Assembly (NCBI GenBank): GCA_036971715.1
Contig: JAVHJL010000002.1
Span: 962,501-1,026,500 of the forward strand
Reading direction: 5' to 3'
DNA: 64,000 nt
From: Arthrobotrys musiformis
Taxonomy: Eukaryota > Ascomycota > Orbiliomycetes > Orbiliales > Orbiliaceae
Below, in pieces: positions 23,872 to 34,334 of the stretch. Numbering within the stretch: the first letter of the stretch is position 1; every line of letters begins with the position of its first letter. Below the pieces are notes generated by a model. That model saw only the letters and a program-made list of their open reading frames with translations, did no database searches and had not been told where the DNA came from. The position numbers and the translations under genes were made by a program.

Positions 23872-24438
23872 GCCAAGTACTGGATGAGTTTGCTGGGAAT
23901 GCTTCCTATTCCGATTGCTATCACTTCTGGATTGTTCCCTAAGCATTCACTCTCTTGATTCAAGACTAGTTTCTATTTTTCCTTCTTTCTATTTTCTTCC
24001 TCGAGTTTTGATATTATTATGCTATTTCGCGAGTCTGGCTGCATGTTCATTTTTGGGCTGATTCTGTGAGCCCTCACATCATGTATACTAGAAATATCTC
24101 GAAATGCCAATCCCCATTCCCTTATGTCTCTTTTGCAAGCTGCATATTAATCCGTAACTCTTGCCCTAGTATTAATATTCTCGTACTCTCGAGCCCCGAG
24201 GAGTATTAGTGAGCGCACTGCGTTGGCTGGCACAAAATCCAACGCCCCGTTTGAGCCGAGGCAAACGGCCCCTGCACACATTCCCAAACGCGATTCTCAA
24301 TCGAACCTTCAGCGCCCTTACCAGCCAACAAAGCGAAGCGCATTTCCCTTTCAACATCATCTCCCCCCATAAACAAACCCACATACACCACCACCCCTCC
24401 TCCCCTGAGACCGATCTGTGTATCGACCTTCTTCCACG
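23872..24438. other. intergenic, PEX10 upstream region
   Basis: Contains the F-box-like gene's 3' flank and the PEX10 promoter; nothing else recognised. Confidence 0.4.
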
Positions 24439-25884
24439 ATGCCCTCTTCGACCACGGGCCCCTCGGCCCCCGCCGCTGCCACAATAACCGACATCCCGCA
24501 ATCAGAGAATATCGATGGCTATGACTTCCCCTTCGCCGCTGCACCAGATATTAGTACGTCACACAAGCAAAAAAAACAAACACAACACCCAACCCACCAT
24601 ATAATTTCCAAAATAACAAATATCTAACATGGAGGAAACTTTGTGATATAATATAGTCCGCTCAAACCAAAAGGACGCGTACTTCCAAGGCGTGATATTA
24701 GAGCAATTGTCCACCATCCTACGAAATCTTTACGGCGCTAGGATCCTTCACAAGTTCAACACTGAGGCTAAAGTTTTGGCGGATCTGTTGTACCTCGGTA
24801 TCACGACTTTGATCGGGAGTAGAACTTTGGGCGAGGAGTATTGCGATATCGTCCATGTTGATGCCGATAGCAGGCGGTTGCCGCATTTATTCGTATGCCT
24901 TTGCCAATCATCTTCGTTACATAATTACTAGGAAACTGACGGGGTGGAATTGGTATTTTTTATAGCAACGGGCCGGGTATATAATCTCCGTCGTAATACT
25001 ACCCTACATAACCTCGAAATTCGCACCGAAGCTCCGAGCCCGCATACGCATGAACCTGGACCGACGGGCCGCCCGAAGGAGTCTGATGAAAACAACAAAT
25101 AACGATGATTCCATGAAAGAGAAGTTCTTCAGGTTCCTGCATAGGAATTTGGACACGTTTTCCGGGGTGGAGAGTATGGTTGCTGTGCATCTGGCTTTCT
25201 TTTATTTCACGGGGGCGTATTATCATATTTCGAAACGCATTTGGGGGATGAAATATGTATGTTCCCATGCATTTAATAATGTTTAGACGTTGGGCGGGTT
25301 GGGTACTAGGACGCTGATATTGTTATTCGACAGATATTTACGAAGAAGTTGCAACCTCACGAACAACGGGTCGGATATGAAGTCCTCGGTGTATTGCTTC
25401 TAGTCCAGATCGTCGTGCAGACCTACAGCAAGATGTCGGAGTACATGGCAGACGGAACGGAAGACCAACAAGCTCTTCAAGGCTCGAAGAGTGCCGTCAG
25501 CTCTAATATCGTGTCCGGGGACGAGGAAGCCAATGTCGACCTTGAGAATCCGGATACGATGGCGTTCGTTCACGGCGAGATGGCGAGGAAGTGTACATTG
25601 TGTTTGGAGTCTATGAAGGATCCGACGGTATGTTCTTTCTCCTCACTATTGACGTTATTATCGAAAAGATAAACTATAGGTGCTGATATTTGATCGTATA
25701 GTTGACACCGTGTGGTCATATGTTCTGCTGGACCTGTATCACTGAGTGGTGTAGGAATAAGGTAAGCTCCCCATAGCACGCCCCCACGAATTCAGTCATA
25801 TAGCTAACCAAAGCAAACCAGCCCGAATGCCCACTCTGCAGATCTGCATCCCTACCACAGCACCTCCTGGTTCTTCGCGGGTAA
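24439..25884 (+). CDS. PEX10: peroxin Pex10, RING E3 ligase of peroxisome import
   Basis: Six exons: 24439-24553, 24657-24892, 24966-25256, 25334-25627, 25702-25761, 25822-25884; 352 aa. The N-terminal Pex2/Pex12-type membrane domain includes VRSNQKDAYFQ (one Ile precedes it), the LYGARILHKFNTE segment, and hydrophobic helices near residues 190-210 and 230-250. The C-terminal C3HC4 RING is split over three exons: CTLCLE, then CGHMFCWTCI.EWC, then CPLC. With Pex2 and Pex12 it ubiquitinates Pex5 at the peroxisomal membrane. All eight zinc ligands are present. The start is the ATG giving MPSSTTG. Confidence 0.95.
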
Positions 25885-27424
25885 AAAGCGTAGAACCGAA
25901 CGGGGTACCCATATAAATAACTTGTCTTCTTTCTCTTATTGGAAATGTTACCATGTGAAAAATGTTTTGGTATGATGGGTAATAAAGGTATAGATGGGAT
26001 TTCTGTAATCTCTGTGTCATTTTTCTAGTTAGCAAGCATATTAGCATATCTGAGTTTTTTATATATTTTGTCTTCCTTAAAACTAGTGGAAGGGGGAGCT
26101 TTAGAAGAGTTTTTGTAATATACCAGACTTTCCCTCTACACCCAAATCCTTTCCAAGTGCCCAGTCCAATGAATTAAGTAGACACTGTCCAGATCGGCGG
26201 TTACATGCGACCCGTCGATAGTCCCAAATTGGCTAGCGAGCCTCGCTTAATATGCCTCTTTCGACCACTTTGTTGCATTTTCGAGGATTCCAACGACATG
26301 CCATGAGCCTTTTGTGTTGAATGGAAGATTCGTGATGGAAGGTGAAGCCCAACCGGCTGATTTGCTGATAGTTTTGAGGATTGTAGAGGTTGTAGATATC
26401 TGTGAAGATAGTTTAGTGGGTTGGAGAGCGAAGGCGTGTAGGAAACCACGGCCCCGCAACAAATAGGAAAAAGGAGCCAGCGAAAGAAGACAGTCTTCTG
26501 GCAAAGTTGGAAGGGAAGAGTTTTCGAAAATGGGAAGAGCAATAGAATGATATAATGATAGCGGATTGTATGCATTTTCGTGTATATAGTTGATTGGTAA
26601 ATATATATTAATTGTGAGAATATTCTGCCTCATGCAGGAGCGCCTAGTCTCGAGGCTAGTGACAATACACAAATTTGGGAAATCCAAGGACCCTCTTTCC
26701 CAGGGATCCTTCAACCCGTAAAAATGGAGTATATGCAGACGAATCAAAGCATCCCGTAAACTGAATACCGCTGCCACAAGCCATGGGGTTTCTCAATATC
26801 CGGAGATAGATGAGGCAACATGAACCTGGTGTTTTCGTAGAGGGCACTCTCCAGCAGTAGCCCCGCCTATTGGAAGGCTTTGCAACCCCCATCCACAAAT
26901 ACCAATCTGCATATTAATTGGTGACTTCAGTCGATACATAATTGTCCACATGCTATTTTCCTAGTAGACTAGAACTGAGCAATGATGTAATCTAGAAGCA
27001 TATAATAGTGAATCAGCATCTTCCTCGTCTTGTACGTATAGGCATGCACGCTCGGCGTATTCCTGGGAACGTACCTCAACAAGCCCTCCCAGTCCCAGCC
27101 ATAGAAATCAACGAGTTGTGCTCAGTATTTGAACGCCGACGTTTCCCACAAATCCTCCGTCTTCTTTCATCATCCCTCCTCCCATAATTCTCATTGTTGA
27201 CAACTCGTCATCATCTACCAACCTCATCATCAACATCATCGCGCCTTTACCTCATCGCTGCCCATCACACCATTGACCTGACATCCTCCGTCTCTCAAGA
27301 TCGGAAGATACCATTGCTAAGAACGTTTTCCTCGCTTTCGGCTTCACGATTGACCTCGTATCAGCGTGTAGCGTTGGTGATCTCAAGTGTAAGCTTCATT
27401 GAACTTCCAGTCCATACAGTCAAG
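25885..27424. other. intergenic with possible decayed minus-strand ORF
   Basis: On the minus strand 26247-26777 stays open for 176 codons and a second frame at 26656-26898 overlaps it, with F-box/LRR-like phrases (LRDALIRLHILHFYGL, LPEDCLLSL). No conserved domain can be named and no clean gene model emerges. It may be a remnant of the F-box-like family or chance. The last ~300 bp before 27425 is CATCATC-rich, likely promoter or 5' UTR of the SRA gene. Confidence 0.3.
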
Positions 27425-29731
27425 ATGGACAACACCCCACCGCAACGCCCAAACGGGCCCAAGATCCCGTTCTTCACGACGCCGAACGGAGAGTTTGACG
27501 CAAGAGCCGACCAAGCATACTACGCCTCACTTATGGTGAGACGTATCTTCGAAGACGACCATGGTGGCATTACCCGTGGCAATGTAAGTTGATAGCTGTA
27601 TTTCCCGGTTCTCGTTTTTTCCCCATTGGTTTTATCGGTAGTCGCTAACGATTTGATGATGTATCAAAAGGATTGGATTTTTCCAGGACGAGCTCCAGAG
27701 CCTTTGGCTCGTATCGTCGCCAGGGAACTCGAAGGGTTGTGGGTTTCCGGAAGTGTTATCGCCAGTGACTTCGTCATCGCCCGAGATATTGTAAGTATTC
27801 TTCCTTTCTGCTTGTGTTGAATCTTAGCTATACGTAGACGTAAACCTCGCTCCCATCATGTAATCGGATCTCGATGGTGCATGGTGTGTGTGTTGAGATA
27901 TCGTCGTATAATATCGCTATAGCTTGGTTAACGAATTTGTTACTGATATGTTTGATGTGGCTTCAGGTTCTCGGAATCATTGGGACGCCGGGCTCATACC
28001 ACGCTCTCATCAGAGATTACGCCGGCCAAGAGGGTCGGTATGCCGAGATCATCCATGGTCTCATCAGGGGCCTACAGGGGCGTGCTCCATATTTGGAGCA
28101 GCTGCCTGCCTTGCTACCACCTGGCTATGTCAGGACCCACGCCGAAAGGATGCAGCCGGTCCCAGATCTCCAAGGGCCCCGCCCAGCCATCCCAGCCATC
28201 CATCCCATCCCAATCGTCCCAGCCGTCCCCGCCGTCCCAGCCGTCCCAGCCGTCCCAGACGTTCCAGCAGTCCCAGCCATCCCAGCTGCCGGGGAGGAAG
28301 AGCAAGAGGCTCTTCCAGCCGGCGACGTAGCCGAAATCGGTGGGCAACAACCTGCTGCAGCCAGGGCATCGAGGCCCAGGCGAACGCAGGTAGTCGACAC
28401 CGATTTCGGCTACGTCGCCGGAATCAACATCGTAAGTGATTCCGAACCACCAAATGAATAGAAACCCTAGACAATTACTAGCTATGAGAAAACTGTTACT
28501 TTTGATCCTAAACGGGGGGCTACGCAGAAAAGAAAGAGGGCCCTGTACAAACATTTCTTCGTTTCGTCTGGTTCATGTTTGAGTCTTTGTGCCTTTCTCA
28601 TTGTACCTGCTCGATCTTTTCGTGTATTCCCTGGTTAAGATCTTTGTGACTTTTTCCCATGTAGTAGTCTAAGGGGATTCGAGTTTTCTCCCCCCAATTA
28701 GTTTAAATGTCGTGTAACAGTGGTATTGACGTTTGGGGAAACATATAGGGCGACCACTGGGGACCCGAAGAGGGGCAGCAGCGGCAGCGGATAACGGATA
28801 TCCGCTTGCACTGCCGCCCCCAGGGCGCAGTGCATGGGAGGAAGCACGAGGGGGTTTTCTCCCTCATAATTGCCGGGGGGTACCGGGAGGATCGCAACAT
28901 CGGTTGCGATATTATGTTCACCGGGGTAGGGGGACAGGACGAAACGACCACGACCAAGGTCAAAAAGGGGTCGAGGCTCTCTGTGGAGAGCCTCACGAAG
29001 GGCCCCGACGCCGGGAACACGTAAGTAATGCCGTGACCTGGATTACATCAGTGTCCAATAAGTCGGTCTTGCTGATTTTCGTGCGTCTGTACCTATAGTG
29101 AGAACTCAGCGCTCCTCAGGTCGGCGGCCACCGGAACGCCAATCCGCGTAATTGCGGACCGGAAGGCCAACCTGTCGTTCTGCAGAGGCCCCAAGGGCCT
29201 AACTTTCATCGGCGTAGGTCTCCTTTCCCTTTTGCGTATATAGGCCTGTATATATTCTAGTTAGTTTTTATGCTTTGTATAGGAGAAGTTGCTAATTTGA
29301 AAAAACCTTCGAAATAGTTGTGGAGGATTACCGAAACTCTTGTTCATAGGAACAGGAGGGGCGTCGACGTCCTGCGGTTCCGGCTTCGTCCGTACGACGA
29401 AGCAACCAGGGCTTATGTCCTGGGGAGAATGCCCGGGGCCGGGGACGTCGACGCCGGCGACGACGACGAAGACGAAGACGACGAAGACGAAGACGACGAC
29501 AACGATGACGAGGGCGCCGGGGGTGCCAACGAGGGCACCGGGGGTGAAGAGGACGACGATGATAACGACGATGAAGAGGAAGAGAACGACGACGAAGAGA
29601 ACGATGATGAAGAGGACAACGACGAAGAGGACGACGATGAAGAGGACGATGAAGAGGATGAAGATGAAGGTGAAGATGATGAAGACGATGATGACTATGA
29701 AGATGATGTCGAGGATATGGATCTGGACTAG
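27425..29731 (+). CDS. SRA-YDG domain protein with acidic C-terminal tail
   Basis: Six exons: 27425-27583, 27671-27790, 27967-28431, 28749-29020, 29099-29213, 29318-29731; 514 aa. Residues 1-160 are an unrecognised domain. Residues ~166-203 are a Pro-Ala-Val/Ile repeat. The SRA-YDG fold spans ~240-400: DFGYVAGI joined to GDHW, RPQGAVHGRKHEGVFSLIIA, GGYREDRNIGCDIMFTGVGG, GNTENSALLRSA, TPIRVIADRK, LTFIGLWRITE, LRFRLRPYDE. SRA domains bind methylated or hydroxymethylated cytosine in DNA (UHRF1, SUVH). No RING, SET or methyltransferase domain accompanies it. Residues ~415-510 are nearly all Asp/Glu, as in histone-binding tails. The exon 3-4 join uses GTAAGT at 28432 and restores the SRA start exactly, so 27.4-28.5 and 28.7-29.7 kb belong to one gene. 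Confidence 0.85.
28319..28421. repeat. 24-bp perfect inverted repeat inside SRA gene exon 3
   Basis: Arms 28319-28342 and 28398-28421 are exact reverse complements (24 of 24), separated by 55 nt. The core is CGACGTAGCCGAAATCGG. The right arm encodes the first conserved SRA residues (TDFGYVAG); the left arm encodes AGDVAEIG from the opposite sense. Confidence 0.9.
29450..29710 (+). repeat. GAC/GAA codon repeat (acidic tail)
   Basis: Imperfect triplet repeat of GAC, GAT and GAA encoding the Asp/Glu tail of the SRA protein. Confidence 0.85.
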
Positions 29732-30773
29732 GTCCAGACCAAGTTTTTATTCCCAAAATATGTAAGTCATCCATATTTATGTGATCATCTCGCCTGTTCG
29801 TGAACTAACGAGGAGGAATCTACTCCAGGTTTATCCCATTCGTGCAGCTGTGCTTTGTTTTCTCCTTCTTGTTCTTCTTCTTCACGCTCGAGCTCTCTAC
29901 CGCTTCCTACCACTTCCTTTCACGCACTAGATCATTCCATTCCCTGGGGCGCTGGGCTGGGCTCGAAGCTACCGTTAATTTTTAATTTTTTTTTTAATAT
30001 TTTTTTATGAGAAGGGGGGTGTAAGCTGCATGTTTCCTTTACCAAACTACGTACCTACATACTTGCTTGCTTACTTACTTACCTTGCTGCTGTTACCTTT
30101 TTTTAATATGAATTAATTGTTCTTTTTCTTCCCTTTTTATATATATTTGCTTCCCGGATGTGCGGGCACTGCGTACGTCTATAGTATTGAGATGAAATCC
30201 AGTAAAAGCGGTTAGGTTCGTGACACGCAGCTGTAAATGTAATGTGTAGCTTAGGCTATAGGGGCCTAGGGCCTACTCCCTAAGTACTTACCTAGGTACC
30301 GACTTAGTTAACTTAGATAGCTCCTGCGTAGTTTTACAATTGAGTAGTCTGGGGCATAGGTGAGCGTCCCCCAGACTAACAATTGAGAGCTTATCTGCGT
30401 TATAACGTTAGTCTCTTAGTTGATTGCTACGTGGCACGAAGCCATAATAGTTTGGCGCTGTGCATATATGTACCCGTATTGGTCTCGTATTAATTTTCAT
30501 GCGTGGTATACTGTTAATCGATATACTTCCAAGTTGGGAATGTATTACAACCCCAGGTGCGCTGGGCACGAGACAAAATGGATATAAAGAATAGTTTCGT
30601 CTAATTATAACTCATCGGTCTTGCGAGTATTAGCCTAGAATACAAGCGTGGAGCTTTGGGAATACAGTAATTTACTTTCGTCGTGGACGACTTGCAACAT
30701 AACTCGCGAACTATGGGAATGTGTTTTAAGTTTTATGTTATTTATTTCTACATACAGGTTGTTCATAAAACAG

Positions 30774-31020
30774 GTTAATGTCGGTCGACCATCTATCTTT
30801 CCAATAAACCCCAGAACTCAGTAGGCTGTGGGGCGGAGGCTCGTCAAAGCCTCGCCCTCAATTGATACCCTGACAAAAAACTAGTTAATGTCGGTCGACC
30901 ATCTATCCTTCCAATAAACCCCAGAGTGTAGGTCGACCATCTATCCTTCCAATAAACACCAGAGCACTCGGTAGGCTCTGAGGCGGAGGCTCATCAAAGC
31001 CTCGCCCTCAATTGATACCA
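30774..31020. repeat. tandem repeat, three partial copies
   Basis: The phrase GGTCGACCATCTATC followed by TTCCAATAAACCCCAGA begins near 30783, 30893 and 30930. Copies 1 and 3 continue with a matching ~65-bp tail that reads GCGGAGGCTC, CAAAGCCTCGCCCTC and AATTGATACC; copy 2 lacks the tail. Copies differ by a few substitutions. Confidence 0.85.
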
Positions 31021-31585
31021 TAAGTTTCCCCTTAGCCGGAGTCTCCGTATTATCAATTCTTTCTCTCCGAGGGCCGATCATATTACGGAAAACGATGCCT
31101 TCCGCGCCCAGGACCATAAATCTAGAACCTTGATATCCCCTCCAGCCATTTCCGTTGGGGTTGTAATGGTTATTTAGCAGCTGTCGGGATTTCGTTGGTC
31201 TTTTTTTATGCGCCAACGATCGGACCCAAAGATATTGGGTCTTTTGGTACAATCGAATTCCTCTTTGGATCTTGCGGCGGGCTTAAGATCCCGCGGATAT
31301 TGTTGTAGTTTCAAGGGCAGGTCGACCGCCCACACTCGTGGGGGTACTTAGCAGCTGTCGGAATTTCGTTGTCCTTTTCTTTCTGCGTCGACGGTCCGAT
31401 AAAAATATTTGGAGCCGTGGTATAACCTCGTTCACCTTTGAATGTAACAGTGGTGTCGGCTATTTTGGTATGTACCGCAGTAGATCTAAATAGTTTGTAG
31501 CCACTCTGTATCCATGGCTTCGGAGTATGAAGTGAGGAGGGCAGTGAGGTATGTACCGCTTGACTCCCCCCTAGCCCTACAAGAA

Positions 31586-31760
31586 TCCTCCTGCCGCCCC
31601 CAGGGCTCAGTGCATGGGCGAAAGAACGAGGGAGTTTTATCCCCAATTTATCACCAGAACCAACAGGGGGGTCTGCTGCCCCCCTCTGGTCCCAAGGGCA
31701 AGCGGATATTCGTTATCCGCTGCCCCTGCTGTCCCTCTTCTAGTCTCTGATTATCAAAGA
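31586..31760 (+). pseudogene. decayed, rearranged fragment of SRA-gene exon 4
   Basis: 31586-31640 matches the exon 4 stretch encoding RPQG.VHGRK.EGV (CTGCCGCCCCCAGGG...). About 50 bp later, from ~31691 to 31740, the exon's beginning reappears in reverse orientation (AAGCGGATA ... CCCTCTTC). The frame is broken; this is a relic made of two opposing pieces. Confidence 0.75.
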
Positions 31761-31844
31761 ATAAATAGGCTTTCGAGTTTTGATTCTGTGTCGAGAAGTT
31801 TTCCCCGTGACCTTTCTAGTCATAAATTGCCTTGAGGTCTCGTA

Positions 31845-32056
31845 GTGCAAGCGGATATCGGTGATCCGCTGTCGTTGTCAAAATTTTGGAACTTTCGTTG
31901 CGATCTTCCCGGTACCCCCCCCCCCCCCCCCCCCCCCCCCCGCGATGATGAGGGAGCAAACCCCCTCGTTCTTACGCCCGTGCACTGAGCCCTGGGGGCG
32001 GCAGTGCAAGCGGATGTCTGTGATCCGCTGCCCCTGCTGCCCCTTCTTCTTGTAAT
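31845..32056 (-). pseudogene. decayed copy of SRA-gene exon 4 with expanded homopolymer
   Basis: Read on the minus strand, 32050 to 31890 follows exon 4 of the SRA gene closely, from the stretch encoding EEGQQ..R to the one encoding YREDRN. The G6 of the intact exon (codons for Gly-Gly) is expanded to G27. Past 31890 similarity ends and the short GCGGAT...ATCCGC hairpin element follows again at ~31849-31870. Confidence 0.8.
31915..31941. repeat. 27-nt poly-C run (poly-G on minus strand)
   Basis: Uninterrupted run of 27 C residues within the decayed SRA exon copy. The minus strand could form G-quadruplex-like structures. Confidence 0.9.
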
Positions 32057-32691
32057 CAATATTGTTGCCTCGTAATTGTAGCTGTCATATTACTTATGAC
32101 TTCGGTGACCATCTGGGGGAAGCTCCAACACTCCTTGGTCTTTTTGTTGTTGTTGCACTGAGCCTTGCGGCCGACAGTGTAAGTGGATATCCGTTATCGT
32201 TTATGGTGCTCCGCAATCATTCTGGCTGGGGGATACCAACGACCTGTCGGCGATGGTAGCCTGTGTCTTCTTTAAGTCGGAGGGTTTTGACAGGCTTCCA
32301 GAATTTGGCTACAGTGACCTGAGTGGTCACTCGCTCTAGCAATTCTGCCGAGGCTCTCGCAAACGTTGTTGAAATCTTGTGGGCGAGGCTCTGGTGAGCC
32401 TGTCCATTATCGCTAGTCTGAGGTGACTTTGTTGCTGACTTGCCCTTGGCAGCAGCTTTGTTGCTTGCGAAGGTTTCGTAACCCCGCGTCATTGTCATTA
32501 AAACAATTCCATTGGCTTTCGGTAAGATCTAGAGGGTAATGCTGCGTAGGAGGCAAGGTGAGATCCTCAATTAGGATCTTGGGTTTCGAGGTCTGAGTAA
32601 GAAATAAGATCTTGGGGTTGTTGAGACTTTTCTTTGCACGGAGGTCCTCACGACTTCATCATCGTTGCAATTATGAAGGCGGAGCCCCATT

Positions 32692-32808
32692 GGGCCCTTC
32701 GTGAGGCTCTCCGCAGAGAGCCTCGACCCCTTCTTGACCTTGGTGGTGGTCCCGTCCTGCCCCCTCACCCCGGTGAACATGATATCGCAACCTTGGTTGC
32801 GATCTAAA
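32692..32808 (-). pseudogene. decayed fragment of SRA-gene exon 4 (3' half)
   Basis: On the minus strand this encodes MFTGVRGQD.TTTKVKKGSRL.AESLTKGP, nearly the same as the intact exon's MFTGVGGQDETTTTKVKKGSRL stretch. Upstream and downstream exon sequence is missing, so it is a fragment. Confidence 0.8.
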
Positions 32809-34334
32809 GAGCGAGATCCGGGAAGCTTGAACTATCTGTTCAGCTATCCCGTAATTGAGGTTTTTAGATGATGAGTATCATCTCGAGACTCGTGATAATA
32901 GAAAAGGTAATGAGGATGAGATGAAGATGGTTGTCATTGTGGTGAAGGTTGGTAGGTTGATGAAGAGGTTGATGTAGATGAGATGGAGGTGGAGATGAAG
33001 GAGGATGAGAAGGAGGAAAGGAAAGAGGAAAAGAAATGGGGCTGGAGGGGGAAGAGTCATCCTTTTATAATTAAGGGAAAAAAAAGTTTTCCCAGGCCAC
33101 GACCCACCGACCCATTCGTCCCCGAGACCGCACCGCTGATACAGAGGGCGAGGCTAGGGACCAATTGGTCTAGGAGGATATCCCGGCCATGCATTTTGAT
33201 GCACGACGCTGAGTTCCCTTCCTTCGACGAAGGGGTATATGTCGAAGGGGGTATTAATGGTTAGCGTGGGAGTGGGAGATGAAATTGAGGAGGTGGGAAG
33301 TAGGAGGTGGGAAGAAAGAAGAAGAGAAAGGGCCCACGATATAGATCTCAGTGTTTATATTTACAGGTCTGAGCACGATTGTTTTCATTGTGGACCTAGC
33401 AACGGAAATATTTTTGAACGGTCCCACCTTATCGAAGCTAGGGCACGAGATATTTTATACGAAAGGGGCTTTACTTCACTTACACGTATAAAACTACGAA
33501 CAGGCCGCTATACCCCCTACTATATGAGGCCAGACCGGTCTGGCATAGATCTATAACTTTTCCTGAAGGGGATTGGGAAATTCTCCTTCTTATTTCGTAG
33601 TCTTCGAGTAATCTTGTTCTTAGGCCCTCGAGCATGATATCAGAACACTGGTAGTCGCAATCCCTCGATCATGGACCTAGGAGCTGCCGCTACTCAATTG
33701 ATCTAGCAAATCGAGTACTATCTATATATGTTTCGACATCGAGAGCTTATGGAAGGCTCAAAAAATTTACCCCAGTTGCGCCTTGAATTCAATTGAGTTA
33801 TGATAATATAATGTGATATATAAATCATGAACCTTCCCGATCGGCAACTATCTACACTCCCACGAGGTAGTCTCGAGGCAGCTACGACAGCTGCAGATTA
33901 TCTACCTCGGTAGTCTCAAGGTCACGCATCTCCATGGCAGTATAATCTAGTATATAGACACCCACGTGGCCACGTAGAGGTCGGCTAATTTCACAAGTGC
34001 TCGAGCGTGCAACTGAAGTCAAGGGTCTCCAAGCTAAGATAAAATTCTAGTAAAATCGAATTCGGTTGTATTTATATTATTCCCCTTCTATTATAGTTTT
34101 TATTACCACGGAACCTGTATGTACGAGAATTCAAAGTTGAAAGGAGGAAATTTAAAAGAGGGAAGAAAAGGAAAAGAAAAGAGAGAAAAAGCCAACGCCC
34201 CAAGACACAAGAGGATTCGAGGCTAAGAACAAAATCACCAAGAAGTTAAGAAGAGGAAGAAGAGGAAGAAGGAGGAGAGGAGGGAGAAGGGCGAGAGGTT
34301 AGCCAAAAGCTTGTCCCTCGCTAAAAACGGGAAG

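Larger units (their letters stand above)
29732..34334. other. gene-poor repeat-rich region
   Basis: 4.6 kb without an intact gene. It holds tandem repeats near 30.8-31.0 kb, decayed SRA-gene fragments at 31.5-32.8 kb, purine-rich simple sequence near 32.9-33.05 kb and 34.13-34.3 kb, and short frames with no known family. A minus-strand frame at 32217-32498 and a plus-strand frame at 33239-33556 are open but unrecognised. Confidence 0.6.

Noticed and set aside
27967..28461. Ending the 27.4-kb gene at the stop codon 28459-28461
   Set aside because: The GTAAGT donor at 28432 joins exactly to the rest of the SRA domain, which otherwise has no start.
29328..29774. Minus-strand His/Arg-rich open frame
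   Set aside because: Antisense reading of the Asp/Glu codon repeat of the SRA protein.
29732..34334. Intact transposon
   Set aside because: No transposase or reverse transcriptase frame, no clear terminal repeats or target-site duplications seen.
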